Below are positions 41,314 to 48,150 of a stretch of 64,000 bases of DNA, piece by piece; position 1 is the first letter of the stretch; every line of letters begins with the position of its first letter. Below the pieces are notes generated by a model. That model was not told where the DNA came from. It saw only the letters and a program-made list of their open reading frames with translations, and made no database searches. The stretch lies in the NCBI GenBank assembly GCA_002919305.1, contig PKFB01000039.1, forward strand, positions 1-64,000. The letters are read 5' to 3'. The position numbers were made by a program, and so were the translations under genes. This stretch comes from Actinomycetales bacterium. GTDB taxonomy: Bacteria; Actinomycetota; Actinomycetes; Mycobacteriales; Micromonosporaceae.

Positions 41314-41820
41314 CTACGATACTCCTGTGAATACTCTAACGTATCCGTTAGGCCCATATACCGTCAGAGTGCCCCCAGGTAAGAGCATACGTTCCAAAGC
41401 GCCACTGCACCCCCACGGGGTGCCATGTAATGGATGCGGATATTCGCACGGAACTCGGTTGATGTACAAAGTGGCGTTGTGCACACTTCCCTGGATCATT
41501 AGCGCGACCGCGTGAGCCTCAACATGATTTTGAAGACGCGCATCCATACCAGGATGCTGTCGCTCAGGACTCTGTTGAATTAGCTGCTGCGCCGGTCCAT
41601 TATGCCCACTAACCAATGCGGTAGGCGCAGCTCCGCCACCAGGATCGATTATTCCTGTGGTTTTTCTGCCGTTCAATCCGTAGGGCGGTACCAGGTCGGC
41701 GATATTCGCAATTCGCATCGTAAGGGTTGGCACCTGGGAGGATGGTGGCCGGTGGCGTTGGTCGAACCACCTCTCCGGGATGGAGCTAGATCCGGGTGCT
41801 CCGCAATAAAAGGTCCTCAT
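41314..41820 (-). CDS. DddA/SCP1.201-like deaminase toxin domain
   Basis: The 168-residue frame ends in a cytidine-deaminase-like toxin domain. N-terminal to the active site is D-L-V-P-P-Y-G-L-N-G-R-K-T-T-G, comparable to the start of DddA toxin domains. The catalytic motif is H99-V-E101-A-H-A-V-A-L-M, with further zinc cysteines C125 (in N-R-V-P-C) and C138 (in W-G-C-S-G). A-L-E-R-M-L-L-P-G-G-T-L-T-V-Y-G-P and a final V-F-T-G follow, as in DddA. Such enzymes deaminate cytosine in double- or single-stranded DNA. The C125-C138 spacing is longer than in DddA. It probably joins the secreted frame upstream through one or two one-base losses (near 41787 and 41736); restored, the toxin is 251 residues with a signal peptide. 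Confidence 0.8.
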   Translation of the reverse strand: MRTFYCGAPGSSSIPERWFDQRHRPPSSQVPTLTMRIANIADLVPPYGLNGRKTTGIIDPGGGAAPTALVSGHNGPAQQLIQQSPERQHPGMDARLQNHVEAHAVALMIQGSVHNATLYINRVPCEYPHPLHGTPWGCSGALERMLLPGGTLTVYGPNGYVRVFTGVS

Positions 41821-42067
41821 ACTCAGCGTGAGATATGATGTTGCTTTGCTGGAGAATCAAGGCCCATGTGCCCACGATGTAAACCACGCTGCCTGGAGCG
41901 GCGAATTGGATGATATCGATCATCGCGCCCGCTTCGCCGCAGTTGTCGACCAGGTCAACGTTCTGGTTTTGGTAGATGACGCTGCAGGCCAGCGCCTCGG
42001 ACGGCGTGATAAACGTCAGCAGAAGAGCACCGACGAGGATGACGAGGTATTTGGCGAATCGTTTCAC
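41786..42067 (-). CDS. Secreted N-terminal segment of the deaminase toxin
   Basis: The GTG start overlaps the PrsW stop (GTGA). The 93 residues comprise a signal peptide (M-K-R-F-A-K-Y-L-V-I-L-V-G-A-L-L-L-T, cleavage near A-L-A), a short segment with two Cys and a second hydrophobic stretch (S-V-V-Y-I-V-G-T-W-A-L-I-L). The frame ends at a TAG inside the deaminase frame. Adding one base at each of two C runs would fuse them through a linker T-P-D-L-A-P-S-R-R-G-G-S-T-N-A-T-G-H-H-P to the toxin domain, making exactly 252 codons. It would deliver the toxin to the membrane or exterior, with the second hydrophobic stretch a possible PrsW substrate. Confidence 0.65.
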   Translation of the reverse strand: MKRFAKYLVILVGALLLTFITPSEALACSVIYQNQNVDLVDNCGEAGAMIDIIQFAAPGSVVYIVGTWALILQQSNIISHAEYEDLLLRSTRI

Positions 42068-43207
42068 GCCGTCCTCCCTGCCAGGCGTACCGCGCTCGTT
42101 TCAGAAGAAGAGAGGATCGCGTCGGAGAGCTGCAATTTCCGCTGCCACACGTGCTTGCGGAGTTCGTGTTCGTGTGTGATCCAGTCGTGGTGCCCGCCCC
42201 ACGTGCGATGCCACCAATGGGTGGCTAGGTCCAGTTGGGCGGCGTGCAGTCGTTTAACGGCGCGGTACGCGGCGAAGCCGTACCGACGCACGGTCATGAT
42301 CCTGAAGCGGAAGCGGCGTCCAGGGCTGAGGAGAAGAGAGGCCTCTGACTCGGTGATGGCGCTGAAGTTGGTCTGTACCTCTGCTCGGAGGGCACCCGCT
42401 AGACCGACGGCCTGCTCTCGTACGGCACGCCGTAGCAGCAGGGCGTATATCAATATGAAAGGACCTTGGAGAATCAAAAGCGTCATAGGTTGCATCGGGA
42501 GGACGTCCACTATGGACCCTGGTGTGACCCAGGAAAATTCAAGCTGGCCGAACCAGCGCAGGAGGACGTTGTTGGCGAAGTGTCCTCCGGCCGCTGCGAC
42601 GAACCCGCATCCGATGGCGCTCCAGGCGGCTCTCCCTGGGCCCAGGCGCCGTGCCATGCCGAAGGCGGCTCCGACGAGGGCGCTGAACGCGGTGTGCGCC
42701 CCCATAAGCCCGACTATTTGGCGGATCCAGAAGCGGATCCAGAACTGGAAGTCGGCGCTGCCGCCGCTGAAGCCAGCGATGTACTCGACGCTTTCGGTGA
42801 GGTTGAATCCCAGACCGGCGGCACCGAGGACCACACCGGTTACGACATCATCGAACCGATGCCGGAGCAACAGGTACGCCAAGGCCACCCCGGCTCCCTT
42901 GCCTACCTCCTCAAAGATGCCGGCGCTTAGGGGTTGGACTGTGCCCAGGCCGCATATATGCACCGCAGCACTGCGGTGATCCCCCAGCTGCCAAAGACGC
43001 CCCAGAACACCGCCTTGGGTGCGGTAGGTAAAAGATCGTCAAGGAAGCCGATCAGTGGTTCGGAGCCGAACGGGCGGGGCGTAGGGCGTCGACCAATAGC
43101 AGGAGGCCGTATGCGGCGCTCATCAAGCAGGCGATGGTGAGGACGTGCCGCGCTCGACGCTCGTGTGGGCCCGGCTGCGGCAGGCGATACGGCGTCGGAT
43201 AAGGCAT
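42064..43207 (-). pseudogene. PrsW-family intramembrane metalloprotease, two frameshifts
   Basis: From ATG 43207 the frame reads a basic N-terminus and TM1 (V-L-T-I-A-C-L-M-S-A-A-Y-G-L-L-L-L). It shifts at a C run opposite 43076-43079 into P-F-G-S-E-P-L-I-G-F-L-D-D-L-L-P and TM2, then at the run opposite 42930-42933 into the remaining 299 residues. PrsW motifs follow: I-F-E-E-V-G-K-G-A, G-F-N-L-T-E-S-V-E-Y, G-A-H-T-A-F-S-A-L-V-G and G-G-H-F-A-N-N. Correcting both gives 381 residues, the usual size. PrsW proteases cleave membrane-anchored substrates; PrsW-linked export is a recognised mode of actinobacterial polymorphic toxins. It is the first gene of the cassette. Confidence 0.78.
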
Positions 43208-43998
43208 CGGAGAGTGAGCAGCCCACAGGGGGTACTGGGGGTCACGCTGTTCCCCTCTCCGGGATGGCGAAGGTGGGCAGGGGGAAATCGGGAGGCAGTC
43301 CCGGGAAGTCTGTCGGTCGGAGAGGAGACCAGCTGCGTCGGTGGAGGTGATCCGGTTCCGGCAGCAGGCTGGGCCGGACGGATTCGGGGAGTCGGGTTCA
43401 CGTACTCTCCGTCGCTTCGCTGTCGATCATGAAGGGATTAGGCGGGTGCGATTTTTGGCTGCCCACCGAAAGAGAGCACAGCAAACCAGGCCTTGCCCCT
43501 GGGCGAAGTTCCACCCGTCTCTCGACCGTGATTTACCGAAGCGTGATGCGGTGATTTCCGATATCCACCGGCAGCGCCGAAGGGGCGGTGTTGTGGCTGG
43601 TCAGCCAGCCGCTACGGGTTCGGTGTCCCGTAACGGCCATTCCTAAAAATGACTCAAAGACTTGAGAGCCGCTCTGATCAAATCAGCCTAGGAGACCGTC
43701 TAGACGCGGCGCTGTCAGGGCCGTATGTGCGATGAGACACATCGATCACGCAAACGACAATCGTCTCCTCCCCTTCAGACGGGATAGAGATGACGACATG
43801 CAATTCACCGGTTTCAGATCACCACCTGACCTGTCTCAGTCGTCCCGACCCTGATGTCGCTTGGGCAGCGGGTGATCGCAGTATTCGGGACATTCGCACC
43901 GCTCATCCCTGCCGTTAAGAAGACATGGGTACGGTGGGCGAATAGCTGATCTTGTCGTTGTGGGCGCTGGTGGCGCCGTCTGAGCTGTGAGGATGGCC
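43208..43998. other. Intergenic region upstream of PrsW and the aldo/keto reductase
   Basis: No gene is supported. The 13-mer GTCGATCATGAAG recurs at 43422-43434. The 43640-43990 stretch is AT-richer and should contain the rightward promoter for the aldo/keto reductase. Open frames here are Arg/Pro-rich shadows. Confidence 0.4.
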
Positions 43999-44967
43999 AT
44001 GGAGTACGTGCGTTTAGGCACCAGCGGATTGAAGGTGTCGCGGATCTGCCTGGGGATGATGAGTTACGGAGATCCGGAGCAGCGGCCCTGGGCGTTGCCG
44101 GAGGAGGCGGCGGAGCCGATCGTGCGCCGGGCGGTTGAGCTGGGGGTGACGTTCTTCGACACCGCTAACATGTACTCGGCGGGAGCCAGTGAGCAGATCA
44201 CCGGTCGCTTGCTCCGCAAGCTCTTCCCACGTCGGGAGGACTATGTGCTGGCGACCAAGGTGTATTTCCCGGTGGGGTCGGGGCCCAACGATCGGGGTCT
44301 GTCACGTAAGCACATCCTGGACGCGATCGACGCCTCCCTGCGGCGGCTGGGAACCGATTACGTCGACCTGTACCAGATCCACCGCTGGGACTATGAGACG
44401 CCCATCGAAGAGACCATGGAGGCGCTGCACGATGTAGTGCGGGCCGGCAAGGCTCGGTACATCGGCGCGTCGAGCATGTTCGCCTGGCAGTTCGCGAAGG
44501 CCCAGCATGTGGCGGAGCTTCATGGGTGGACCCGGTTCGTGTCCATGCAGAACCACTACAACCTCATCTACCGGGAGGAAGAGCGGGAGATGATCCCGCT
44601 GTGCTTGGACCAGGGGGTGGGGTTGCTCCCGTGGAGCCCGCTGGCTCGGGGTGTGCTGGCGGCAGGGCGGGATCGTCAGACAGCGCGGGCCGCTTCTGAT
44701 CAGCTCGCGAAGGATCTGTACGACCAGTCCGATGAGGAGGTGTTGGAGGCGCTCACGCAGGTGGCCTCCAAGCGGGAGTTGCCGCGGGCACAGGTGGCGC
44801 TGGCGTGGCTGCTGCACAAGCCGGGGGTGGTGGCGCCGATCGTGGGTGCGACGAAGCTGCAGCACATCGAGGACGCGGTGGCGGCCTGTGAGGTGACCCT
44901 GTCGGAGGAGGAGATCGCGGCGTTGGAGGCGCCGTATCGGCCGCATCCGATCCGGGGGCACTCCTGA
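43999..44967 (+). CDS. Aldo/keto reductase
   Basis: ATG 43999 follows GTGAGGATGGCC and gives 322 residues. The catalytic tetrad is Asp and Tyr in F-F-D-T-A-N-M-Y-S-A-G, Lys in V-L-A-T-K-V-Y-F and His in L-Y-Q-I-H-R-W-D. It belongs to the YajO/YakC-like AKR12/13 group of NADPH reductases, close in type but not identical to the reductase at 18006. Two upstream in-frame starts (43987 GTG, 43993 ATG) are less well placed. It converges on the hydrolase gene. Substrate unknown. Confidence 0.88.
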   Translation: MEYVRLGTSGLKVSRICLGMMSYGDPEQRPWALPEEAAEPIVRRAVELGVTFFDTANMYSAGASEQITGRLLRKLFPRREDYVLATKVYFPVGSGPNDRGLSRKHILDAIDASLRRLGTDYVDLYQIHRWDYETPIEETMEALHDVVRAGKARYIGASSMFAWQFAKAQHVAELHGWTRFVSMQNHYNLIYREEEREMIPLCLDQGVGLLPWSPLARGVLAAGRDRQTARAASDQLAKDLYDQSDEEVLEALTQVASKRELPRAQVALAWLLHKPGVVAPIVGATKLQHIEDAVAACEVTLSEEEIAALEAPYRPHPIRGHS

Positions 44968-45013
44968 GCGAGCGTTCGGTTTCGGTTGCCGGCGCTGAAT
45001 TTAGTCGCTGAGT

Positions 45014-45853
45014 TCAGGCGCCGGTGGTGAGCCAGTCCAGGGCTGCGGGAACGGCGTCGAGGACGGAGATGTGCCCGTCGTGGGGCCGCTCCCACAGTTG
45101 GGCTCCGGGGAGCTGTTCCCGCAGCCACTGGGCGTGTGTCGGCGGCACCACCCGGTCCTGTCCGCCTTGGATGAGCAGGACGGGCGCGGTGACCGCCGCC
45201 AGGTCGAAACCCCATGGGGTGACGTAGGCGACGTCGTCGTCGATCAGGCCATCGGGGCCGGCGGCCATGGCGTGTTGGGCGTCATCCCCCAGACTGGCCC
45301 AGGTTCCCGACAACGCGGCCCAGTCAGCGGCGGTGAAGCTGTCGGGATCGAATTCTTCGGTGGCCGCGTAGCGTGCCCGGGCAGCGCGTCCGTTGAGTGC
45401 CGCCCGTAGCCCGGCTGAGGAGACCATGCCGGCGAACCATTCCTTCTCCTCCCCGGTGTAGGGGGCTATGCCGGCCAGGCAGACCACACCCGTCACCCGG
45501 TCAGGCAGAAGTGCGGCGCAGGCAAGAGCGTGGGGTCCGCCCCCAGAGGCGCCCATCGTCGCGAACCGGTCGATGCCGAGGGCGTCGATGATCTGCGCAA
45601 CGTCGGTCGCCGCCGACGCCACAGTGCGTCCAGGGTGGAGGGTTGAGCCGCCGTATCCGGGTCGCCCGTAGGACACGAGGCGGATTCCACGCGCGGCGGT
45701 CATGGACAGCAACGGCGGGAGCAACACACCGGTTTGCGGGGAGCCGTGGTGCCAGATCAGCACCGGCCCGTCTAAGGATCCCTCGCCGCTGTCGTGGACC
45801 TGCAGGGTGCGGCCGTCCGCGAGACGGACCTTCTGCTGTCGGGGCGTTGGCAT
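45014..45853 (-). CDS. Alpha/beta hydrolase
   Basis: The 279-residue protein has the oxyanion-hole motif H-H-G-S-P near residue 35, the nucleophile elbow G-A-S-G-G-G, the Asp in G-G-Q-D-R-V-V-P and the His in H-D-G-H-I-S. These complete a Ser-Asp-His triad. It resembles esterases and epoxide-hydrolase-like enzymes of actinobacteria without a clear substrate. ATG 45853 fits the family start; a GTG eight codons upstream is open. Confidence 0.85.
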   Translation of the reverse strand: MPTPRQQKVRLADGRTLQVHDSGEGSLDGPVLIWHHGSPQTGVLLPPLLSMTAARGIRLVSYGRPGYGGSTLHPGRTVASAATDVAQIIDALGIDRFATMGASGGGPHALACAALLPDRVTGVVCLAGIAPYTGEEKEWFAGMVSSAGLRAALNGRAARARYAATEEFDPDSFTAADWAALSGTWASLGDDAQHAMAAGPDGLIDDDVAYVTPWGFDLAAVTAPVLLIQGGQDRVVPPTHAQWLREQLPGAQLWERPHDGHISVLDAVPAALDWLTTGA

Positions 45854-45938
45854 ACCCGCAACGGTAGTGCGGGACACCGCCCAGGAAGGCGGTTTGAGAG
45901 GACGTTCCCCCTGCCCGAACCCAAGTACCTATTGATAA

Positions 45939-45956
45939 TCGATAGGTTTCTATCGA
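45939..45956. promoter_or_regulatory. Operator-like palindrome before the DUF2975 operon
   Basis: TCGATAG-GTTT-CTATCGA is a perfect 7-bp inverted repeat 11 bp upstream of ATG 45967. It is embedded in further TATCGAT-like words (CTATTGATAATCGATAG just before it, TTATCGATCG at the start codon). The XRE-type regulator encoded two genes on probably binds here. Confidence 0.6.
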
Positions 45957-45966
45957 GAGTCAATGC

Positions 45967-46446
45967 ATGGTTATCGATCGTCGAGTGGTAGCCCTGCTGC
46001 GGGTCTTCTTAGTGCTGCTGTTCGGGCTCCTGGTGCTGCTTCAGACCTTCTCGCTGCCGGGGCAGTTCGCGTACATGGCCCAGGAATCCCCGGACTTCGC
46101 CTACCTGAGGTGGCCGATGACCGCCATCTCGGGGTTTTTGCTGCTGTGTGTCCAGGTGGTGATCGTGTGTGCCTGGAAGCTATTGACGCTGGTGAAGAAC
46201 GACCGCATCTTCAGTGAGGCTTCCTTTGTGTGGGTGAATACGATCCTGGGGGCCATCACCGCCGCCTGGGTGGTACTGCTGGGAGTATTCCTCTACGTCG
46301 GTTTCCACGCGACGGATCCTGGAGTACCGATCCTGCTGTTCCTGCTGCTGGTAGGCGTCGCTGTGGTGGGGCTGCTGATGGTGGTGATGCGGGCGTTGTT
46401 GCGGCAGGCCGCAGGGTTACGCGCCGACATGGAAGCGGTGATCTGA
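45967..46446 (+). CDS. DUF2975 membrane protein
   Basis: The 159-residue protein has four transmembrane segments and the DUF2975 pattern: a long first helix, W-P-M-T-A-I-S-G-F-L-L-L-C-V-Q in the second, and a cytoplasmic loop K-N-D-R-I-F-S-E-A-S-F-V-W-V-N. Its stop overlaps the next start by one base (TGATG). DUF2975 proteins are regularly encoded next to a YozG-like XRE regulator, as here. Function unknown. Confidence 0.82.
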   Translation: MVIDRRVVALLRVFLVLLFGLLVLLQTFSLPGQFAYMAQESPDFAYLRWPMTAISGFLLLCVQVVIVCAWKLLTLVKNDRIFSEASFVWVNTILGAITAAWVVLLGVFLYVGFHATDPGVPILLFLLLVGVAVVGLLMVVMRALLRQAAGLRADMEAVI

Positions 46447-46652
46447 TGCCCATCGTCGTTCGCCTCGATGTCGAGTTGGCGAAGCGCAAGATGAGCGTGA
46501 GTGAGTTCGCTGAGCGGGTTGGGATCACCCCCGCGAATGTGGCGGTCCTGAAAAACGGCCGCGCCAAGGCCATTCGTTTCAGCACTCTGGATGCCATGTG
46601 CCGGGTGCTTGGTTGTCAACCCGGTGACCTGTTGGAGTGGGTCGATGAGTGA
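46446..46652 (+). CDS. YozG-like XRE-family regulator
   Basis: The 68-residue protein is a compact Cro/C1-type HTH: L-A-K-R-K-M-S-V-S-E-F-A-E-R-V-G-I-T, then N-V-A-V-L-K-N-G-R-A-K-A-I-R-F and a C-terminal L-D-A-M-C-R-V-L-G-C-Q-P-G-D-L-L-E-W. It matches the small YozG regulators that accompany DUF2975. Both junctions overlap its neighbours. It likely autoregulates the operon at 45939-45956. Confidence 0.85.
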   Translation: MPIVVRLDVELAKRKMSVSEFAERVGITPANVAVLKNGRAKAIRFSTLDAMCRVLGCQPGDLLEWVDE

Positions 46653-46830
46653 AGTGTCACGTCCCGGAGTGAGGTACCTCTACGTCGTCGCTGCTCTTCT
46701 CGTCATCGCGTTTGGGGTCAGTGGCGTCAGCTACGGAGAGGTCAACGATTCACCGGGTCTGCACGTGTTGGGCGTCCTGTTCGCCGTCGGTGCGGTCGCG
46801 GTCAGAACGCAGCGTCGCCGCAGCGGCTAA
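46645..46830 (+). CDS. Small two-helix membrane protein
   Basis: ATG 46645 overlaps the XRE stop and follows GGAG at 7 nt. The 61-residue product has two hydrophobic helices (Y-L-Y-V-V-A-A-L-L-V-I-A-F-G-V and V-L-G-V-L-F-A-V-G-A-V-A-V) and ends R-T-Q-R-R-R-S-G. Family unknown. As third gene of the DUF2975 operon it may belong to the same membrane complex. Confidence 0.65.
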   Translation: MSEVSRPGVRYLYVVAALLVIAFGVSGVSYGEVNDSPGLHVLGVLFAVGAVAVRTQRRRSG

Positions 46831-46867
46831 CACACCACCACCCTGACGACATATTCGGTACGCGCGA

Positions 46868-46899
46868 CACAGGCCACCGGCGTCCGCCGGTGGCCTGTG
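46868..46899. terminator. Terminator after the DUF2975 operon
   Basis: A perfect 14-bp inverted repeat (CACAGGCCACCGGC, 46868-46881 with 46886-46899) closes a 4-nt loop between convergent transcription units. Confidence 0.8.
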
Positions 46900-46958
46900 G
46901 AGTCTCAAAGCCCGTGACGGCAAAGCACCGCCTGTTCAGCGGCTGCTCCGGCCTGGGG

Positions 46959-47267
46959 TCACTTCTTGACGATCCATGCCTCCTGCAGCAGGGTCGCCAG
47001 TCCAGTGCACTCGGTCTTATCGCCGTTCTCCTGAGCGGAGATGATGTCGGTGAGCACAGACACGTCAAGGCTGCAGACGGCAGCGGCGACCGCGGCGTCG
47101 ATGTCCTGAAGCAGCACGATCTCGTTGCCGTTGAGTACGTCGTGGATGGTGATGTCGACCAGCGTGTTGTGGGTTGAGGCCGCAGCCGGGCTGGCCATCG
47201 CCGCGCCACCGATGCTTGCTGCAGCGACGAGGCTGAGGGCCGCGACTGCCTTGGCTAAACGACGCAT
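46959..47267 (-). CDS. Small secreted protein
   Basis: The ATG follows GGAGGAAGC. The 102 residues comprise a Sec signal peptide (M-R-R-L-A-K-A-V-A-A-L-S-L-V-A-A-A, cleavage near A-A-A-S) and a mature part of about 70 residues. The mature part has L-V-D-I-T-I-H-D-V-L-N-G-N-E-I-V-L-L and two cysteines about 30 residues apart, probably disulfide-bonded. It resembles small secreted actinobacterial proteins of unknown function, distantly like rodlin/chaplin-associated ones. It is monocistronic with a long AT-rich upstream region. Confidence 0.7.
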   Translation of the reverse strand: MRRLAKAVAALSLVAAASIGGAAMASPAAASTHNTLVDITIHDVLNGNEIVLLQDIDAAVAAAVCSLDVSVLTDIISAQENGDKTECTGLATLLQEAWIVKK

Positions 47268-47680
47268 GCTTCCTCCACTGTAGGTAGCGAGGTGAATAGT
47301 TCCGCTGTGTACACAAGCGCCCCGTTATGATGCGTCGCTGCCGGTCCGGATTAATAGGGGATTTCTTATCTTGACGAATTCACAGATTTAGGTTGCGAAA
47401 TCCGGAATCTAAGGATAGATAGCCGGTTATGCAATTATCACATCACAATCGTGAATTTCTCATAGAGAAATCATGACATCTCTCATTTTCTTTTTCTTCT
47501 CAACACATCAGGTGGCGCTCACGAATGACGTTTGTCCTGGTCAAGGAGCTGAGCAGCCTCGAGAACCGCGAGAAGGCCGCGGCTCCAGAGGGACGCGAGC
47601 CGCGGGACGACGCGTGACCGCCGCATGGGGCGGCTCAGGCGCATGCCAAAGCCACGGGTACATTCGGCGGCTGGTGCGGG
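47268..47680. other. AT-rich intergenic island
   Basis: The 47330-47515 stretch is far more AT-rich than its surroundings. It contains the hairpin ATTTCTC-ATA-GAGAAAT (about 47454-47470) and a run of pyrimidines (CTCATTTTCTTTTTCTTCTC). It must include the promoter for the secreted protein on the minus strand. The downstream end of the cyd-MarR unit also lies here. No gene is supported. Confidence 0.45.
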
Positions 47681-48127
47681 TCAGGCTGGGCGCGCCTTGG
47701 AGAGGGCGTCCGGGTCGGCGGCGCGTAACGCGGCCACGACCGGCCCCAGGACCGGGTCGGCGGCGGCCCGCTCCAAGGCGAGGGTGAGGGTTTGACGGTA
47801 GGTGGGTTCGGCGGCGGCGAGCCGGTCCCGCCCCGCGTCGGTGATCACCGAGTAGACGCCGCGACGGTCGGCGGGACACAGATCACGTCGGGCCAATCCC
47901 TCGCTTTCCAGGCGGGCGGCCAGGCGGCTGACGGAACTTTGATTGAGGCCGATCGCGTCGGCCAGTTCCTGCATACGCAGTTCGCCCTGCTCGCTGGCGG
48001 CGAGCCGTCGCAGCGCCCGGTACTCCGACAGGCCCAGTCCATGGCGCCGGTGCAGCGCTTTGGCCAGCTCCTGCTCCACCTGTCCGTGCAGGGCGACGAC
48101 TCGGTCCCACACGGCCTCGTCGGTCAC
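47681..48127 (-). CDS. MarR-family regulator, last gene of the cyd unit
   Basis: A GTG preceded by GGGAGGTG gives 148 residues of MarR winged helix: S-E-Y-R-A-L-R-R-L-A-A-S-E-Q-G-E-L-R, L-A-D-A-I-G-L-N-Q-S-S-V-S-R-L-A-A-R-L and a wing R-R-D-L-C-P-A-D-R-R-G-V-Y. The single Cys in the wing could be redox-sensitive. It lies 23 bp downstream of cydC in the same orientation, so it probably belongs to the cyd transcript and may bind the TTCTAC-N5-GTAGAA dyads ahead of cydA. Confidence 0.83.
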   Translation of the reverse strand: MTDEAVWDRVVALHGQVEQELAKALHRRHGLGLSEYRALRRLAASEQGELRMQELADAIGLNQSSVSRLAARLESEGLARRDLCPADRRGVYSVITDAGRDRLAAAEPTYRQTLTLALERAAADPVLGPVVAALRAADPDALSKARPA

Positions 48128-48150
48128 GCCACCTCCCGCCAATGAAAGCC

